A DNA stretch of 64,000 nt from Oreohelix idahoensis (GCA_024509875.1 JAMPIV010017548.1:94289-158288); one strand, 5' to 3'; numbered from the stretch's first letter, positions 10,453 to 22,426 are shown. Notes: generated by a model not told the origin, from the letters alone. A program made the numbers and translations.

Positions 10453-11119
10453 TTCTGAACTTAGTTAAAATAGAGTGTGGTTGATTGTCTTTGTGAAGTA
10501 GGGTATAATCTTTAAAAGTATTACTTCCCCTAGACCAAGCCGTTCAGTATTTTGGGCCAACCACACAATAATTTAGACAGGTTTGTTTTTCCACAGGAAC
10601 AGGCAGTTAGTGATAATAAAAGATTGTCACATTTGTATTCTCTGGCAGAGGGAATTGAAAATTTTTGGTTATATAATTGCTGGGACTGCGTGATTGTTTT
10701 ACAATCACTAAAGGTTATGAAGCGTTTGAGTTGAGCTAAGCTAAAGACGGATTGTTCTGATTTTTTAAAAATTAAGTTAACTACGTCTCATCTCAAAAAT
10801 TGTCTTCAGGGACGGAGTTTGTTGTTAGAGAATTAACATTTTCTGGGAAATTTTTTTTTTTTTTCCTTTTAAATTGTTTAATATAAATTTTTCTCTACTG
10901 TTAGTAAGAGTAGATTCTTTTCTAGTGTAACTTACCATTGAATTGGCATAGTTGCTTGCGTTACGAGTCTTAAGTGACAATAATAGCGGCGATAAGTTAA
11001 CACACGAGGTCATTCAGTAAATTTTTTACTTTGTTTTTCTCGTAGCGGCTTTGAGTTTTTTTCCCCTTCTTGTTCCATCTTACTATTCTCTAGTCTTAGA
11101 AGCATCCAGTTCTTTGACA

Positions 11120-12813
11120 ATGGCTGAGAGAATTAGGATAAGATCCATTTTGAGACAGGAAGCGAAAGACTCAGGATTAGACACAGAAGCCGCGAATCTG
11201 TTTATCACCCAGGAACTGCAAATATATGACGCGGAGCAACAAAGAGCAGAAGCTGAGAGGAAGGAAGAAAGAGAGAGAGAGAAGAGAGGGCAGAAGCTAG
11301 GAAGAAAGAAGCGGACGATCGTCAATTGGAACAGAAGAAAATTGAGGCAGAAATGGAAGCCCGCAGAGAGAGAGAAAGAGAGAGGGAAAGACAACATGAA
11401 TTAGCGCTCAAGGCTTTAGAGAGTCGGAGTGCCTCTACTTCAAATAATGGAGAGCCGTCTTCGCCCCAGTCTCAAACAATGGATCTCTCCAGCACTCAGT
11501 CTGCCCAATTAACTGCGATGTCTTTCGCTTTAGAGTCTTTTCCTAGCCCTAACGAAAAAATTGACAGCTACCTAGAAAAATTCGAGAGACTCGCGAATCT
11601 TTATGGGTTAGAGAGTACCCGCTGGGCGCTCAAACTTTCAACGTCACTGAAAGGCAATGCTTATGACGTGTACACAAAGCTGGGACGGAATCAACATGAT
11701 TACGACATGTTGAAGAAGGCCTTACTACAGCAGTTTGAGATGACTGCCCGAAAGTTTCTGCAGTTGTTCAGAAACAGCCGAAAAGAGAGCACGGAAACAT
11801 TTCCCCAGTTCTCTTCACGTCTCACGGGTTATCTGACAAAGTGCATTGAATTATCTGACCTACCTCTTACATATGAGGGACTACTTGAACTTGTTCTTGT
11901 GGAACAGATAAAGGCAACTATGTCAAACGAAACCCGTAGATTTTTGGCTGAACAGGGCGCAGTCAGGCTTGAGGACATACTCAATAAGGCCGAACGCTAT
12001 ACCAATGCAATGGCCGAACTTCCCAGCACTAAACGTAAACCCACAGATGAGCCATCTCGTAAACAAAATCTAGAGCAGTCATCCTATTCCTCTAATTCCT
12101 CTCAGAATTATAACCAACGAGAAAATAATACCCAGAGACCTCCCCAGGAAAAATCGAAATTCTACAAAACCCGATACCCCCCCAACAACAATTCTGATCA
12201 ACCCACCAAGCCTACGTGGCAGCGCGGCCACCAAGGTCAAGGAAAAGGAAAGACCCCTACACCAGGAACGTCTGATCAGGGCAAACAAACCGGTCCAAAC
12301 CGCGTTGGATGTTTGCATACAGCCTCGAAAGGTAGAGTCAATGTCAGTGATTCTCAACCTGAGGGGGACCGACCCTCAACTCGAGGAACTGTAATTTTGA
12401 ATGGTACCTCAACCACTTGTCTCTTTGACACTGGATTAAGTTTTAGTTGTATTGTTGCTAGACACCTAGTCAAACCAGGTCAGGAGACAGAGGAAACCGT
12501 CAAACTTAGTGGAGTGTTTAAGAGTGATGCGCCCAGGACGCTGCCTATCGCACTGGTAGAAATACACTCTGATTTTGTCAGAGGAGTTATAAAAGCGGCC
12601 ATTATGGATGATCCTATCTACCCAGTTATCCTGGGATGTAGATATGTGTTTATTGGGAGACCAAAGGAGCCGATTGTGGCAGCGGTAACCACAAGAGGGC
12701 AAGCCAAGAAGGAGAGGGAGCCTGCGCCAAATTTGTTGCCGAACGAACTGAAGGAGGCGCAACAAAAGGACCCTACTCTAGAGCTCTGCTTTAAAAAAAC
12801 TGCCCATGGCTAA
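11120..12813 (+). pseudogene. Element B Gag and protease (frameshifted)
   Basis: Starts at the ATG at 11120 (MAERIRIRSILRQEAKDSGL). A charged coiled coil follows (QRAEAERKEEREREK); the frame breaks in a GA-rich repeat near 11285 and continues in the frame of 11326-12813 (EQKKIEAEMEARRERERERE). The capsid region has FESFPSPNEK-like and SCAN-like helices (FPQFSSRLTGYLTKCIELS, LVLVEQIKATMSNETRRFLA). Next is a Gln/Asn/Pro-rich basic stretch without any CCHC knuckle, then aspartic protease with CLFDTGLSFSC (active-site DTG near 12427) and PVILGCRYVFIG. The ORF ends at FKKTAHG because an A run near 12793 has seven bases where family A has six, pushing integrase into the next frame. Confidence 0.88.
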
Positions 12814-15565
12814 GGACCCCAGACACAACGGAGACATCTTTTCTAAGGATGGCGTATTGTATCGTAGAACGGGAAACCCGGACACGGGGAATAACCAGCT
12901 CCTAGTTCCGACGCAGTACCGAAGCCAGATCTTAGAGATGGGGCACTCTCTTCCCTTTAGCGGACATATGGGACAAAACGCCACTATTCAGCGAATAAAA
13001 ACCCACTATTGGTGGCCAGGAATGAACTCTGACATTGTCAGGTATGTGAAATCCTGCGCCCAGTGCCAACGGGTAGCACCCAAGCACTTGACACCCCCAG
13101 TACCTATGGGGCAAATGCCAATAGTAGGGACTCCATTTGAACGGGTTGCTGTCGACATTATTGGTCCTCTGGAAAAGACCAAAAGAAGGAACAGGTTCAT
13201 CCTGACCTTAGTTGACACTTGCACTATGTGGGCCGAAGCCGTACCGCTACCATGCACTAATTCCAAGCATGTCGCAGAAGCCCTTGTGCAAATTTTTACA
13301 CGGTTGGGATTCCCTCAACAAGTTTTGACGGACAATGGATCCCAATTCCGTAGCCTGTTAATGGAGGAGATCTTTAAGATCTTGAGGGCCAAACATATCC
13401 ACACAAGTCCCTACCATCCGGCCGGAAATGGGCTCGTGGAACGTTTTAATGGCAGCCTCACCACCATGTTACGTAAGCTGGGTCAGGAGAAACCGGAAGA
13501 CTGGGACCTATATATATCGGCTGCCTTATTCGCCTACCGAGAGGTTCCCCAAGCGTCTACGGGATTCCCGCCTGCTACACTTTTATTTGGCAGACCTATA
13601 AAGGGGCCATTAGAAGCCTTACTTCGGTCCCTGACAGACCAAAAGGCTGACGAGACAGTCGTCTCTGCAAGCAAGTATGTATCTGAGCTCAAGGAAAGGC
13701 TAAAGCTAGGATGGGATCTAGCTACAACCAACCTTACGAAAGCCCGCGCTAAACACGCTAAAAGATACAACAAAGCTGCAAAAGAGAGAGAGCTCCAACC
13801 AGGGGAGAAAGTTTTGTTGCTACTCCCAACCGGAAGCAATAAACTTCGCATCGGATGGCAAGGGCCGTTTACCGTCCTTAAAAAGATCTCACGTACCAAT
13901 TACAAGATCTCCATCAAAGGAAAGGAGAAGGTCTTCCACATAAATCTGCTAAAGAAATATTTGGAAAGACCGGTGCCATCCTCCGAGCATCTCCTGGCTG
14001 TCGCCATAGCAACGGAAGACGAGGAAGATGATGATGGTTGCATGGAGTATCCACTGCAACCCACAGAATCCTTTAAAGATGTCAAGTTCGGCGACAATCT
14101 CTCACCAGAACAACAAACAGAAACCAGGGCTCTACTAAAACAGTACAGTGCAGTCTTAACGGATGTACCTGGTCGAACAAATCTCATTGAATTTGATATG
14201 AAATTAACAAACGAGACCCCTGTTCAAACCAGAGTTTACCCCATCCCGTACGCTAAAGCGGATGCACTTCGCGGAGAAATAGACAAGCTGCGTCAGGCAG
14301 GAATTATGAGTGAGTCTACATCTCCTTACAGCTCGAGTGTAGTGCTGTTGCAGAAGCCCAATAAGGAAGTTAGGCTGTGCATTGACTACAGGTTGCTAAA
14401 CGCTGTAACGGAATTCCAGCCCGAACCTCTCCAAACTGTTTCTGAGTTGTTCACCAAGCTCAGCAAAGCAAAGATCTTCTCCAAGATTGACCTCAGTAAA
14501 GGTTATTATCAAATACCAGTCAAGGAGGAAATTAAACCTTTGTTAGCTTTCAGCACTAGCGAAGGACATTACACATTTAATGTGATGCCGTTCGGTTTGC
14601 ATAACGCACCAGGAGTGTTCACCAGGATGATGAGGAAGCTTCTAGAGCCTTTGCAAAGTCCCCATATCCATAATTTCATGGATGACATATTGATTGCATC
14701 GGAAACCTATGAAGAACATATTGCTACGGTTGCTATGCTCCTCAGGAGACTACAGGAAACGGGTCTCACAGCCAGACCTAGCAAATGTCTCATCGGGTTT
14801 GAACAGTTAGACTTCCTGGGGCATACTATTTCTCACGGATGCAGTTGGCCTATTAAGAAGAACGTGGAGAAAATGGTGGCAGCAAAAAGACCCCGAACGA
14901 AGAAAGACGTACGTTCCTTCATATCGCTATGTGCATACTATCAGAAATACATCAAGAACTTCAACGGACTGACAGCACCTCTGACTGACCTCACCAAGAA
15001 AGGTTGTCCTGATAAGGTCATATGGGATCAAAAGTGCGAACACGCGTATAGCACTTTGAAAGGACAGTTGTCGGCATACCCCATCCTAAGGTTACCTGAC
15101 CTTAAGAAACCTTTCATACTGAGAGTTGACACGTCAGGTCAGGGCATCGGATCAACATTGCTGCAAGCCGATGACAGTGACCTGAACATGCTATTTCCAG
15201 TTGCCTATGGCAGTCGGAAACTGAATAAAGCGGAACGCAACTACAGTGTCGTTGAAAGAGAATGTCTCGCTCTGATTCATGGCATCAGACGCCATCATGA
15301 GTTTCTGTATGGTACTTCTTTCACGGTGCAAACAGACCATGCTCCACTAGCTTTCCTGGGTGCCAAGAAGGAATTCAACGCAAGGATAATGCGTTGGGCC
15401 TTGCTATTGAGTGTTTACTCCTTCAAAGTGGAATATATTCCAGGAAAACAGAATGTCGGAGCTGACTTCTTGAGTAGAAACTGGACCACGGAGGAAGAGG
15501 AGAAAATCGACGATGCCAATCACCCTAAAACTACCGATCAGGGCAGCTTCATTGTCATAAATTAA
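12806..15565 (+). CDS. Element B integrase, reverse transcriptase and RNase H
   Basis: Open for 919 codons. Order: integrase zinc domain (residues about 47-95, HSLPFSGHMG ... CAQCQR), DDE core (VAVDIIGPL with Asp near 116, LTDNGSQF, NGLVERFNGSL), GPY/F module (LRIGWQGPFTVLKKIS, about 350), then RT (YSSSVVLLQKPNKEVRLCID, KIDLSKGYYQIPV, MPFGLHNAPGVF, FMDD near 623) and RNase H (RVDTSGQGIGS, VERECLALIHGIR, QTDHAPL, GADFLSR). All catalytic acids I looked for are present. The listed first ATG is internal to the integrase region; in the ancestral element this frame continued from protease. There is no env after the stop at 15563-15565, and the 3' LTR starts 40 bases later. Confidence 0.92.
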   Translation: MAKDPRHNGDIFSKDGVLYRRTGNPDTGNNQLLVPTQYRSQILEMGHSLPFSGHMGQNATIQRIKTHYWWPGMNSDIVRYVKSCAQCQRVAPKHLTPPVPMGQMPIVGTPFERVAVDIIGPLEKTKRRNRFILTLVDTCTMWAEAVPLPCTNSKHVAEALVQIFTRLGFPQQVLTDNGSQFRSLLMEEIFKILRAKHIHTSPYHPAGNGLVERFNGSLTTMLRKLGQEKPEDWDLYISAALFAYREVPQASTGFPPATLLFGRPIKGPLEALLRSLTDQKADETVVSASKYVSELKERLKLGWDLATTNLTKARAKHAKRYNKAAKERELQPGEKVLLLLPTGSNKLRIGWQGPFTVLKKISRTNYKISIKGKEKVFHINLLKKYLERPVPSSEHLLAVAIATEDEEDDDGCMEYPLQPTESFKDVKFGDNLSPEQQTETRALLKQYSAVLTDVPGRTNLIEFDMKLTNETPVQTRVYPIPYAKADALRGEIDKLRQAGIMSESTSPYSSSVVLLQKPNKEVRLCIDYRLLNAVTEFQPEPLQTVSELFTKLSKAKIFSKIDLSKGYYQIPVKEEIKPLLAFSTSEGHYTFNVMPFGLHNAPGVFTRMMRKLLEPLQSPHIHNFMDDILIASETYEEHIATVAMLLRRLQETGLTARPSKCLIGFEQLDFLGHTISHGCSWPIKKNVEKMVAAKRPRTKKDVRSFISLCAYYQKYIKNFNGLTAPLTDLTKKGCPDKVIWDQKCEHAYSTLKGQLSAYPILRLPDLKKPFILRVDTSGQGIGSTLLQADDSDLNMLFPVAYGSRKLNKAERNYSVVERECLALIHGIRRHHEFLYGTSFTVQTDHAPLAFLGAKKEFNARIMRWALLLSVYSFKVEYIPGKQNVGADFLSRNWTTEEEEKIDDANHPKTTDQGSFIVIN

Positions 15566-15590
15566 ACATGAAAACGAGTTTCCATGTCTC

Positions 15591-15602
15591 AAAAGTGGGG
15601 AC
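15591..15602 (+). promoter_or_regulatory. Element B polypurine tract
   Basis: AAAAGTGGGGAC ends three bases before the 3' LTR start TGTGACGTACG. Position and composition fit the primer for plus-strand DNA synthesis, as does the similar tract of A2. Confidence 0.7.
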
Positions 15603-15605
15603 GAT

Positions 15606-16803
15606 TGTGACGTACGTCTAAGTATGACAAATGAATTTCCCTGACTCGATGGATGATAACAGAATATTGGCCTCTCATAACTTTAGAACCCCTGATCATC
15701 TGTTGTAACTTTTACCGGCATGCAGCGGTACCATCAAAGAACAGGCTGATCTTCAGAATTCAACGTGGAGCGACCGCGATCTAAAGAATCAGGGACTTGC
15801 AGCTCACAGAGTTAGCTTCTCGGGAATTTTTCGCACTCTTATGCGAGCAGCCTGAGACGGAAGAAAATCGGTAGACCGGGGAAAACGAATGAATCGCAGC
15901 TGTTAACACATCGGCGAGGTACCCCGGATTTGCTCAAGATAAAAAAAGGTGCGAAAATTTAACACGCCCCATTCAAGTTACATTCGATAAGTATAAATAG
16001 AGAACTCCGATAAACTGCATTTTATCGTTCGCTCTGTCAGAATCCTAGTGCACTAGCATAGTCGGATTCCTGCTGGATTTCATCTACCTTCGTGACTATT
16101 GGAGTGTATTCTTTCTGTGCAGACGGTAATTTATACATTAGCTTCGAGTGATCATTGGTCGAGTTATTTCTATTGATTTCAATGGATTGTGGTGTAAATT
16201 TAACCTTATTAAATAAACCCATTTTCAAAGTTCTAGTGCAAACTAATGTTACAGCTAAAAGTATTTCCTAACACAATTGACGCGTAAATTTATTTTGCAG
16301 ACGTTAAAGAGAATTATAACTTTAATACAGTTTAGTTCTGTATAGATAGATGTGCGTTTAATTATTTTTAACTCACGGGTAGTTTTCCTGATTTGTTAAT
16401 TGACGACGCTAATAAGTAAATAGGCTAACTGTAATTTATCGCGTCAGATTATAATATGATTTGTAATGCATTTCTTGTTTTGATTATCTTTCATTCAGAA
16501 CGATCATTCAACCTGCATCCCAGCAATTATTAACTATATACAGAGTTCTGCCAAACTCAATTTGATAACTCCAGTAACATATGAACCTTTTTAAAGCTAA
16601 ACTTGTGGCGACCTGTAATGGGCCCCGCTCCTCCGAATTTAACTGAGAATAAGAGCCACCCAAGAAACACTTTTAAAATACTAGTTCATATAGGCGAGTC
16701 CTTAACGGAAACTGGAAGCAGAACATATTTTATTCACTGCCCCTATTTGTGAAGAAAAAGCATCGATTCCTGAACACTGTCTGTCACGCATATTCAGTGG
16801 ATT

Positions 16804-16848
<45 letters not shown>

Positions 16849-18004
16849 CCGAAGAAGAACTTACCTCAGTGTTTTTCTTAACTTGTGACATTACGGAAAA
16901 CGGAAGTTATCTCCACCAGCTGTGCCAATTTTAGGAACCACACCATACCTCACGCTTAGCCAAGTGCCTGTGCCATTCATTAGGAACTTTATCTAAACCA
17001 ACAGTAGCCTTTACGCTTCACCGTCTGGCGATTTTTTGAGACTATTTGTTACCTCGTTAAATCTGGGGCCTGACACGGAAGAAATAAGAGGACCAGTCCA
17101 TTATTCCACGGTATTAGCTGTTGTGATAAATAATTCCTAGATTGACAGAATTCACCATTTTGGTAAGTCTGCGTGTGTGTTTGTTGGGATGGCCAGCCCT
17201 AGTGTGTTTTTTTTTTAATGAAAGGAGATTTATCTTTTCTTTACCCTTTTAATTAGTTCGACCTTATACTAAGGTGCATTATATTCCTTGTACGGGATCT
17301 CTCCTAGCGGGATTGGGTAACTGTGTACATTTCCCCTCCCGTAAAAAAATTGTTGATTTAAAGGGAGACAATTGAGAACCCTAGCTTTCCTCTACCCCCC
17401 CCCCCCCCCCCTTTCTTCTGTAACCCCTTGCCTCAGAGTAATAAATTTACCAGTGGGTTAAATTGCCTATCTCTGATCACCCCCCCCCCCCCTTTTCTTG
17501 TCTTTTGGGACCGGGTTTTGTCTGTTAGTAGATATAAACGGGAAACGGTGGATGGGATATTTCTCCTCAAAAACCCCTCTTCCCTAGTTATATTTGTATT
17601 CTGTAACTTTTTGATTTTTGACTGTAAATGTACAATTATGTGTGAGTCCATAATGATAATAAAGGTATGAATATTTATTTGTGTTGGTTGTCGGTTGGCC
17701 TAAAACTCCAAACATTTCCATCTGTGTAGTTTGTATTCATGTACGTTGAGCGACAGAATCACCAAATCGGTGAGCGCGCCTGAGCGACTGGAACTGACAC
17801 AATTGTTTGTGCAGAAGAGAGATAGGAGTATTCTGTGAGAAAACAGATATTGTCGTAATAAGAGACTGTCCTTGCTCCTTCCCAGCGCTTGTGAATCTAC
17901 TACCTCATTCACCTAAATCCTTATTCTCACAGAGCCTTCAATATCACTTTACGCTCTAAAGGGACCAATATTCATCAGCACCCTCTCAGATAAAAATTAC
18001 GACA
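15606..18004 (+). repeat. Element B 3' LTR
   Basis: Begins TGTGACGTACG and ends TTACGACA. Near-identical to the 5' LTR except for scattered substitutions and homopolymer lengths: the tract at 16808-16845 has 38 C against 13 in the 5' copy, and the next has 17 against 12. The five bases after it (ATGAT, 18005-18009) would be the target-site duplication but have no partner on the left side. Confidence 0.9.
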
Positions 18005-18125
18005 ATGATGATGAAAAAGATATAACACCTTATGGAAAACAATAACAGAAAGAAGAGTCGAAGGCAAATGGGCAAGAGGAAGCGCTATAAAAGGGAAGAT
18101 AACATCAAGAGATGTACATGAAATT
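18005..18125 (+). pseudogene. LINE 3' coding remnant flanking element B
   Basis: One frame reads LWKTITERRVEGKWARGSAI KGK in part, which resembles the conserved LINE tail in which VEGKRGRGRP follows the RT thumb. It has lost frame on either side. Position and type fit the continuation of the LINE at 7690-8055, with roughly 25-35 codons missing between the two parts. Confidence 0.5.
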
Positions 18126-20910
18126 AATGTGAATGGAATGTATTAATTTAAACTGTTTGTCATTACATGTATCTATTCTTATTTTTATATGCGGCATTGG
18201 TGGAACACACCTCCATTACTTTGCATATATTTTAATGAGAAAATCATGTTCCATTTACGAGATTTCTGTTTACGTTAGGGTATCAGGAACGCATATATCG
18301 AGTAAACAAAGAAGGTGTACAATAATTCACTAAACTCACATTGCCAATAATCTATTATATACAAATACATTTGAGTTATGTGTATTAAATTACGTTTATA
18401 ATTATACACCTTCTAAAATATCTGGCATATATCTCACCTCTAGAAGTCGGGTCGCACGCCCTTAAGGGTGGTCTACATCCCTGGTTAAGACGCGATGGGT
18501 TAAACGAACGAGAATGACGTAATTCTGTTAATGACCTTTGTGATGAAATGATAATGTGGGCGCTTAACAGGACTCGCACTGTTAAACAAATAAACATACA
18601 CGTAATCCCCGCGTAAACTCATATGAAGACATAATTGCATTTCCGCGCCAAGAAGCTCATAGCATACGATCTTTTATCTTTAGCAATATTCCCTCGTTAA
18701 GCGCGGCAGAACTTCAACATTGTTGCGCACATATTTTTGATGCACAGATTACAAAAATACGATATGACTAATTGATATGAAAAAGATATTACTTTTGTTA
18801 CAATCAAAGTTATATCATCCATGATTTGATTTATACTTTTGATTATGTGGATGATCTCCCCTTGAATATTGATTTCGCGGATGAATACCGAATTTATGTA
18901 ATTTCTCATGTGTTAGGGCCAGAAAATAGATTGATCTTGTTCAATATGTTTATGGCCTGAATTTATATGTATTACTTGTCTAGTACAAGAATATTCAGTC
19001 TTATATTGTATATCTTTGTATGTTTAGGTCGGACAATATTCTTTGTGCCGAAATCTGGGGCAGGTATTCGTTGTCCTACGGAGGCGTAGTGAGTCTCGAT
19101 AATGCCGCCTGATATGGCTGACTGTGTTTTTCTTGGGCTGGTACTTTTCAAGGTTGAAAAGTGATTTGTGCATGTTTTTTCAGGAGGAGTTAGTGTCTCT
19201 GCAAGAGTCTATTTGTCAGAGATTCTCCTCATGCACTTTGTTATTAATTCAGACTCCAGGTAATACCAGACCCTTTCTTTTGATGATCTCTACGTGGTTA
19301 GGCCTAGATGGAGTCGTATTTTCGAACATCGTTGGTCGTTTATATACCCTTGAAGATGACAGGTTTCCCAACAGAGATTATGTCTGCATGTAACAACCTT
19401 ACCAATGTAGAACTGTAGGGAAACTCTAGGAAATTATTGATATTCAAATTGTGAATTAACTTTGGCTTATCATTATCCTTCTGCTGGGTGAGTGAGCACA
19501 ACCCAGGAAGGCAGCCATATTGTTTTCCTGTCATCGTTATGAATCACTGTCAAGAGAACAGTCTATCAAACTTATTATCGGACAGTGATATGGAGATCTC
19601 ACTTATATGAAAACCCCTATCGTGGTTTAACTTTATTACATAAATATTTGATATGTGTCGCTGGAGAACTTAGCCAAGGAAAAGGTTCGGCCAGTGAACT
19701 CTATATATGTTTACACACCCACACCCACTGATGCGTTCAGTCAGTTAGGGGGTGTGGCCATAGTCTGCCAGAACATTGAATTATTCCTTATATCTTTCAT
19801 CATATTTGAATGCCGCATGACATATGATCTACTGTTCAAATGCCTAATGATGTATACGTCAACATGTTGCTATGACTATGTTCCGTGCTGTCCAAATGTG
19901 TGCGTCCCTATTAACTCATTCATTCCAGAGTTATTTTGCACGCTGTGCCAGACTTTTTTGTGGGCAGAATTTTATAGAGTGAAGTGTTCATCTTTCAGTC
20001 TAAATTTGTTTGTGAATTTTCCTTTGAACATGTACTTATTATATACCAAACTGTAGGGAAATGGATAGAAAATTCAAATATATAATGTCTGTGGTAGTAT
20101 TAACACAAGTATGTTCGGTATAATTTAATCATTTTGCATGTAAAATTGAAAAACGCTAAAAAGTTAACTGTAGAATACGATCTTACCAAAGACAAATTAC
20201 TGTCGTAGACAATAAGACTTTCTTTTTAGTCTTCAAACGTCAAGTTAATCCATATACAAAGTAAAAAAAACATGCTTATGGCCAAAATTAGTACATTTAG
20301 TGTTATTCGCACCAGTTTTTCCGTGGTTCTTTGTAAGAAAAAAATAAATTATGCAATCGTGCATTACGTAATTTTCAAACAAATAAATAAGAATAACGTC
20401 ATATAAATACTTTTTTACTCTTGTTTAATGTTTTAATAGTATCCCTAGCTTCATCTTCCACCAAGAACTAGTGATTAGATGTTACGGTAGGTCTAGTTTT
20501 GTTGCTTTTTGATCGGCCAGAATATGACTACGCCCACTCATCAACTAACTAAATCTAGTGTGTCTAGCTTTTCTGCATATATTCCGTATTTTGACAACAA
20601 ACTGTGACTACCAAACAATCATCATCAATGTCAGCAATGTTTCAAAGTAGTTTGACACAATTATTTGCTTAGGAGACTTAGAAAATGTAAATATAAAGCG
20701 TGACATATTTCTCTAGCAAAAACAACGAAAAACGTAAACACGCGAATCTTCACAAAAATTGTGATAATAACATCAAAACACGCACATGTGCTGATTAACT
20801 AAAGTCAAATTAGTTGTTTAAATAGTAGCGGAAGTCATTCTACGAGTTTTAATATATGAACTGCATTAAGCGGACGATTTTTAGGGTTTATTCGTGATAA
20901 ACTAAAAACC
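18126..20910. other. Unassigned AT-rich DNA
   Basis: No repeat, RNA or coding signature recognised. ORFs at 19124-19393 and 19655-20056 have no domain, and the second is a run of Cys, Phe and Leu codons typical of chance reading. A stretch near 19186-19259 is flanked by TTTTTCAG and GTAATA and could be a small exon, but nothing else supports it. Confidence 0.5.
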
Positions 20911-20965
20911 ACGCTCTGAGCGTTGCTCTGGCACAGCGTGTTGAATTTTGCAACGCTCAGAGCGT
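20911..20965. repeat. Perfect 16-bp inverted repeat (hairpin)
   Basis: ACGCTCTGAGCGTTGC at 20911-20926 is the exact reverse complement of 20950-20965, separated by 23 bases. Each arm also has internal symmetry (ACGCTCTGAGCGT). There is no T-run after it, and no coding region nearby. Confidence 0.85.
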
Positions 20966-21279
20966 TGGTCTGGAGTCAAAGAGTTAAACGGTGTGAAATG
21001 CCCGCTGCAGTTCAAGTCGTCATTGCCTTGCATGTGAGTGTGTGAAAAATATTATCAAGTGGTCTGTTACATCGAACTACTACACCATTCGCGTTACTTG
21101 ACACTCCCACTCAACGTCAACATGACAGGTTCATTCGAGTATGCAGAGATAACTCGAAGAAGACTTTCTTCAGAGATGACCAGTGCACGACGCTAAAAAC
21201 ATAACACCCGCATCCAGACATTACCAGTGAAGGCATTTATCGGTTACTATCAAACATACTTAAAGCAAAAATGTAAACA

Positions 21280-21475
21280 CATTGAGAAAGGAAACTCGAT
21301 GCCTGTAAACAGTAAATAAATATTATATACACATAAAGGTATGTTTTCAGGCACTCGTGAATAATAAAGAAGTAGAAAACTAGACAACAGAAAAACAACC
21401 GACGTGAGTGGCTTACCGGGGAATCCTTCCGTGCGGCACCCCCGCCTAGCTATGGAAGAGAATCACACTATCCAA
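21280..21475 (-). repeat. tRNA-derived SINE-like repeat, copy 1
   Basis: Shares about 190 bp with the repeat split by element A2 (23738-23793 plus 32912-33052): GCCTGTAAACAGTAAATWAATAT, AAAGGTATGTT, AAAGAAGTAGAAMACTAGAC and GTGAGTGGCTTAC. On the minus strand the right end reads ATAGCTAGGCGG-like (A box) and a degraded B box. RNA polymerase III type promoter organisation is clearer in copy 2. Confidence 0.6.
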
Positions 21476-21609
21476 AAACCAAAATAACTTAAGTTTCGAG
21501 CTTTGTTGATAAAATTGTCACTTTCTGGTAGATGTTAAGTTTTATTTTTTCCCATTATTTTTCCTTAATAAATAAATAGTAATCTGTCGTTCAACACTTA
21601 ATTGGTTGT

Positions 21610-21800
21610 AATTAGAACACTTTTGCTCCTTATAAATCAAGGGGCCCCCTCTGCAGTTGGACCCCTTCAAGGAAGCCTGCAGGAAGCATCTACATGTTCC
21701 AGCAATAGTGATTTATGTAGCATTTTTAACATGATGAGGCTGCCAGTCCCATGCGCAACCCCCTACTAGTCGCCTCGTACGACATGCAAGAGAGAGAGCA
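21610..21800 (-). repeat. Dispersed repeat with GGCGACTAR core
   Basis: On the minus strand this reads CATGTCGTACGAGGCGACTA, then GACTGGCAGCCTCATCATGT, ATCACTATTGCTGGAACATG and CTTCCTGCAGGCTTCCTTG. The same order of blocks occurs at 45215-45415 and, more diverged, at 43460-43660. It is probably a SINE or LINE 3' region; the family was not identified. 21801-22426 to its right holds nothing I recognise. Confidence 0.55.
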
Positions 21801-22426
21801 ATAGTGTTATCCCTTCTTTGTCTCACCAGAGAACTCTGTGAACATCATTTTGACCTGTAACTAGGACATAGGAAATGTGTAAGTGTAGACAACCTTATTT
21901 AGCTCCGGTGAACCTCTGACGAGAGACTCAAGATCCACTAGTAAAATTTAAAATGTCATTTTGCCTTTGTCATTATGCCTTAATTCAATTTTTTTTTCTA
22001 TGAAGGGTCAGTAATCTTTACCGAACAATCAAAAAGGTCCATGGCACAAAAAAGATTACGAAACCCTAATGAAAGGGGACAAGTTGTAGTGGTGGCCCAT
22101 TGTTAAGGTCACAATTGGTCGTAAGTTAAGCAAGGGGAATTAATCGATAAAAATACTTGGATGTACAAGCCGGATTTTGGTTATCTCGCTTGAACAGCGT
22201 TTTTATCTAGCTGTTAATTTGTTTAAAAAAATAATCTAGAATTTACTCGCCCCGGACATGTGTTGTGGGCTGTACTGAGGGACGGTGAGTTCCCAGCGAG
22301 TGTGCTGGAAGGATGTTAGCGATGTTTTTCCGCAATATGTACAAGTGGATTTATGAAGGATATTTTGGCCATTATTTCGTACGAGAGGATATTTATTAAA
22401 GCACTATGATGAGGCCATATTTATAA

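Larger units (their letters stand above)
8052..18004 (+). mobile_element. Ty3/Gypsy LTR retrotransposon B (integrase-first, Gmr1-like)
   Basis: Two LTRs of about 2.4 kb (8052-10429 and 15606-18004) enclose a primer-binding site, gag, protease, integrase, RT and RNase H, with a purine-rich tract before the 3' LTR. Protein families match element A but at moderate identity, and the LTRs are unrelated in sequence, so this is a separate family. The first four bases of the 5' LTR (TGTG in the 3' copy) read GAAA, and no target-site duplication is visible, which points to a small deletion at the left junction. Two frameshifts break the coding region, near 11285 and near 12793. LTRs differ by only about a dozen substitutions plus large homopolymer length changes. 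Confidence 0.93.

Noticed and set aside
19124..19393. ORF with exon-like borders (TTTTTCAG ... GTAATA) as a host exon
   Set aside because: About 75 bases of open frame with no recognisable domain and no neighbouring exons; chance splice-like motifs are frequent in AT-rich DNA.
19655..20056. 133-codon Cys-rich ORF as a small secreted protein
   Set aside because: No signal peptide at the start, irregular cysteine spacing, composition follows local TG/TA-rich DNA.
20911..20965. Rho-independent terminator
   Set aside because: No T-run and no bacterial gene context; eukaryotic sequence.
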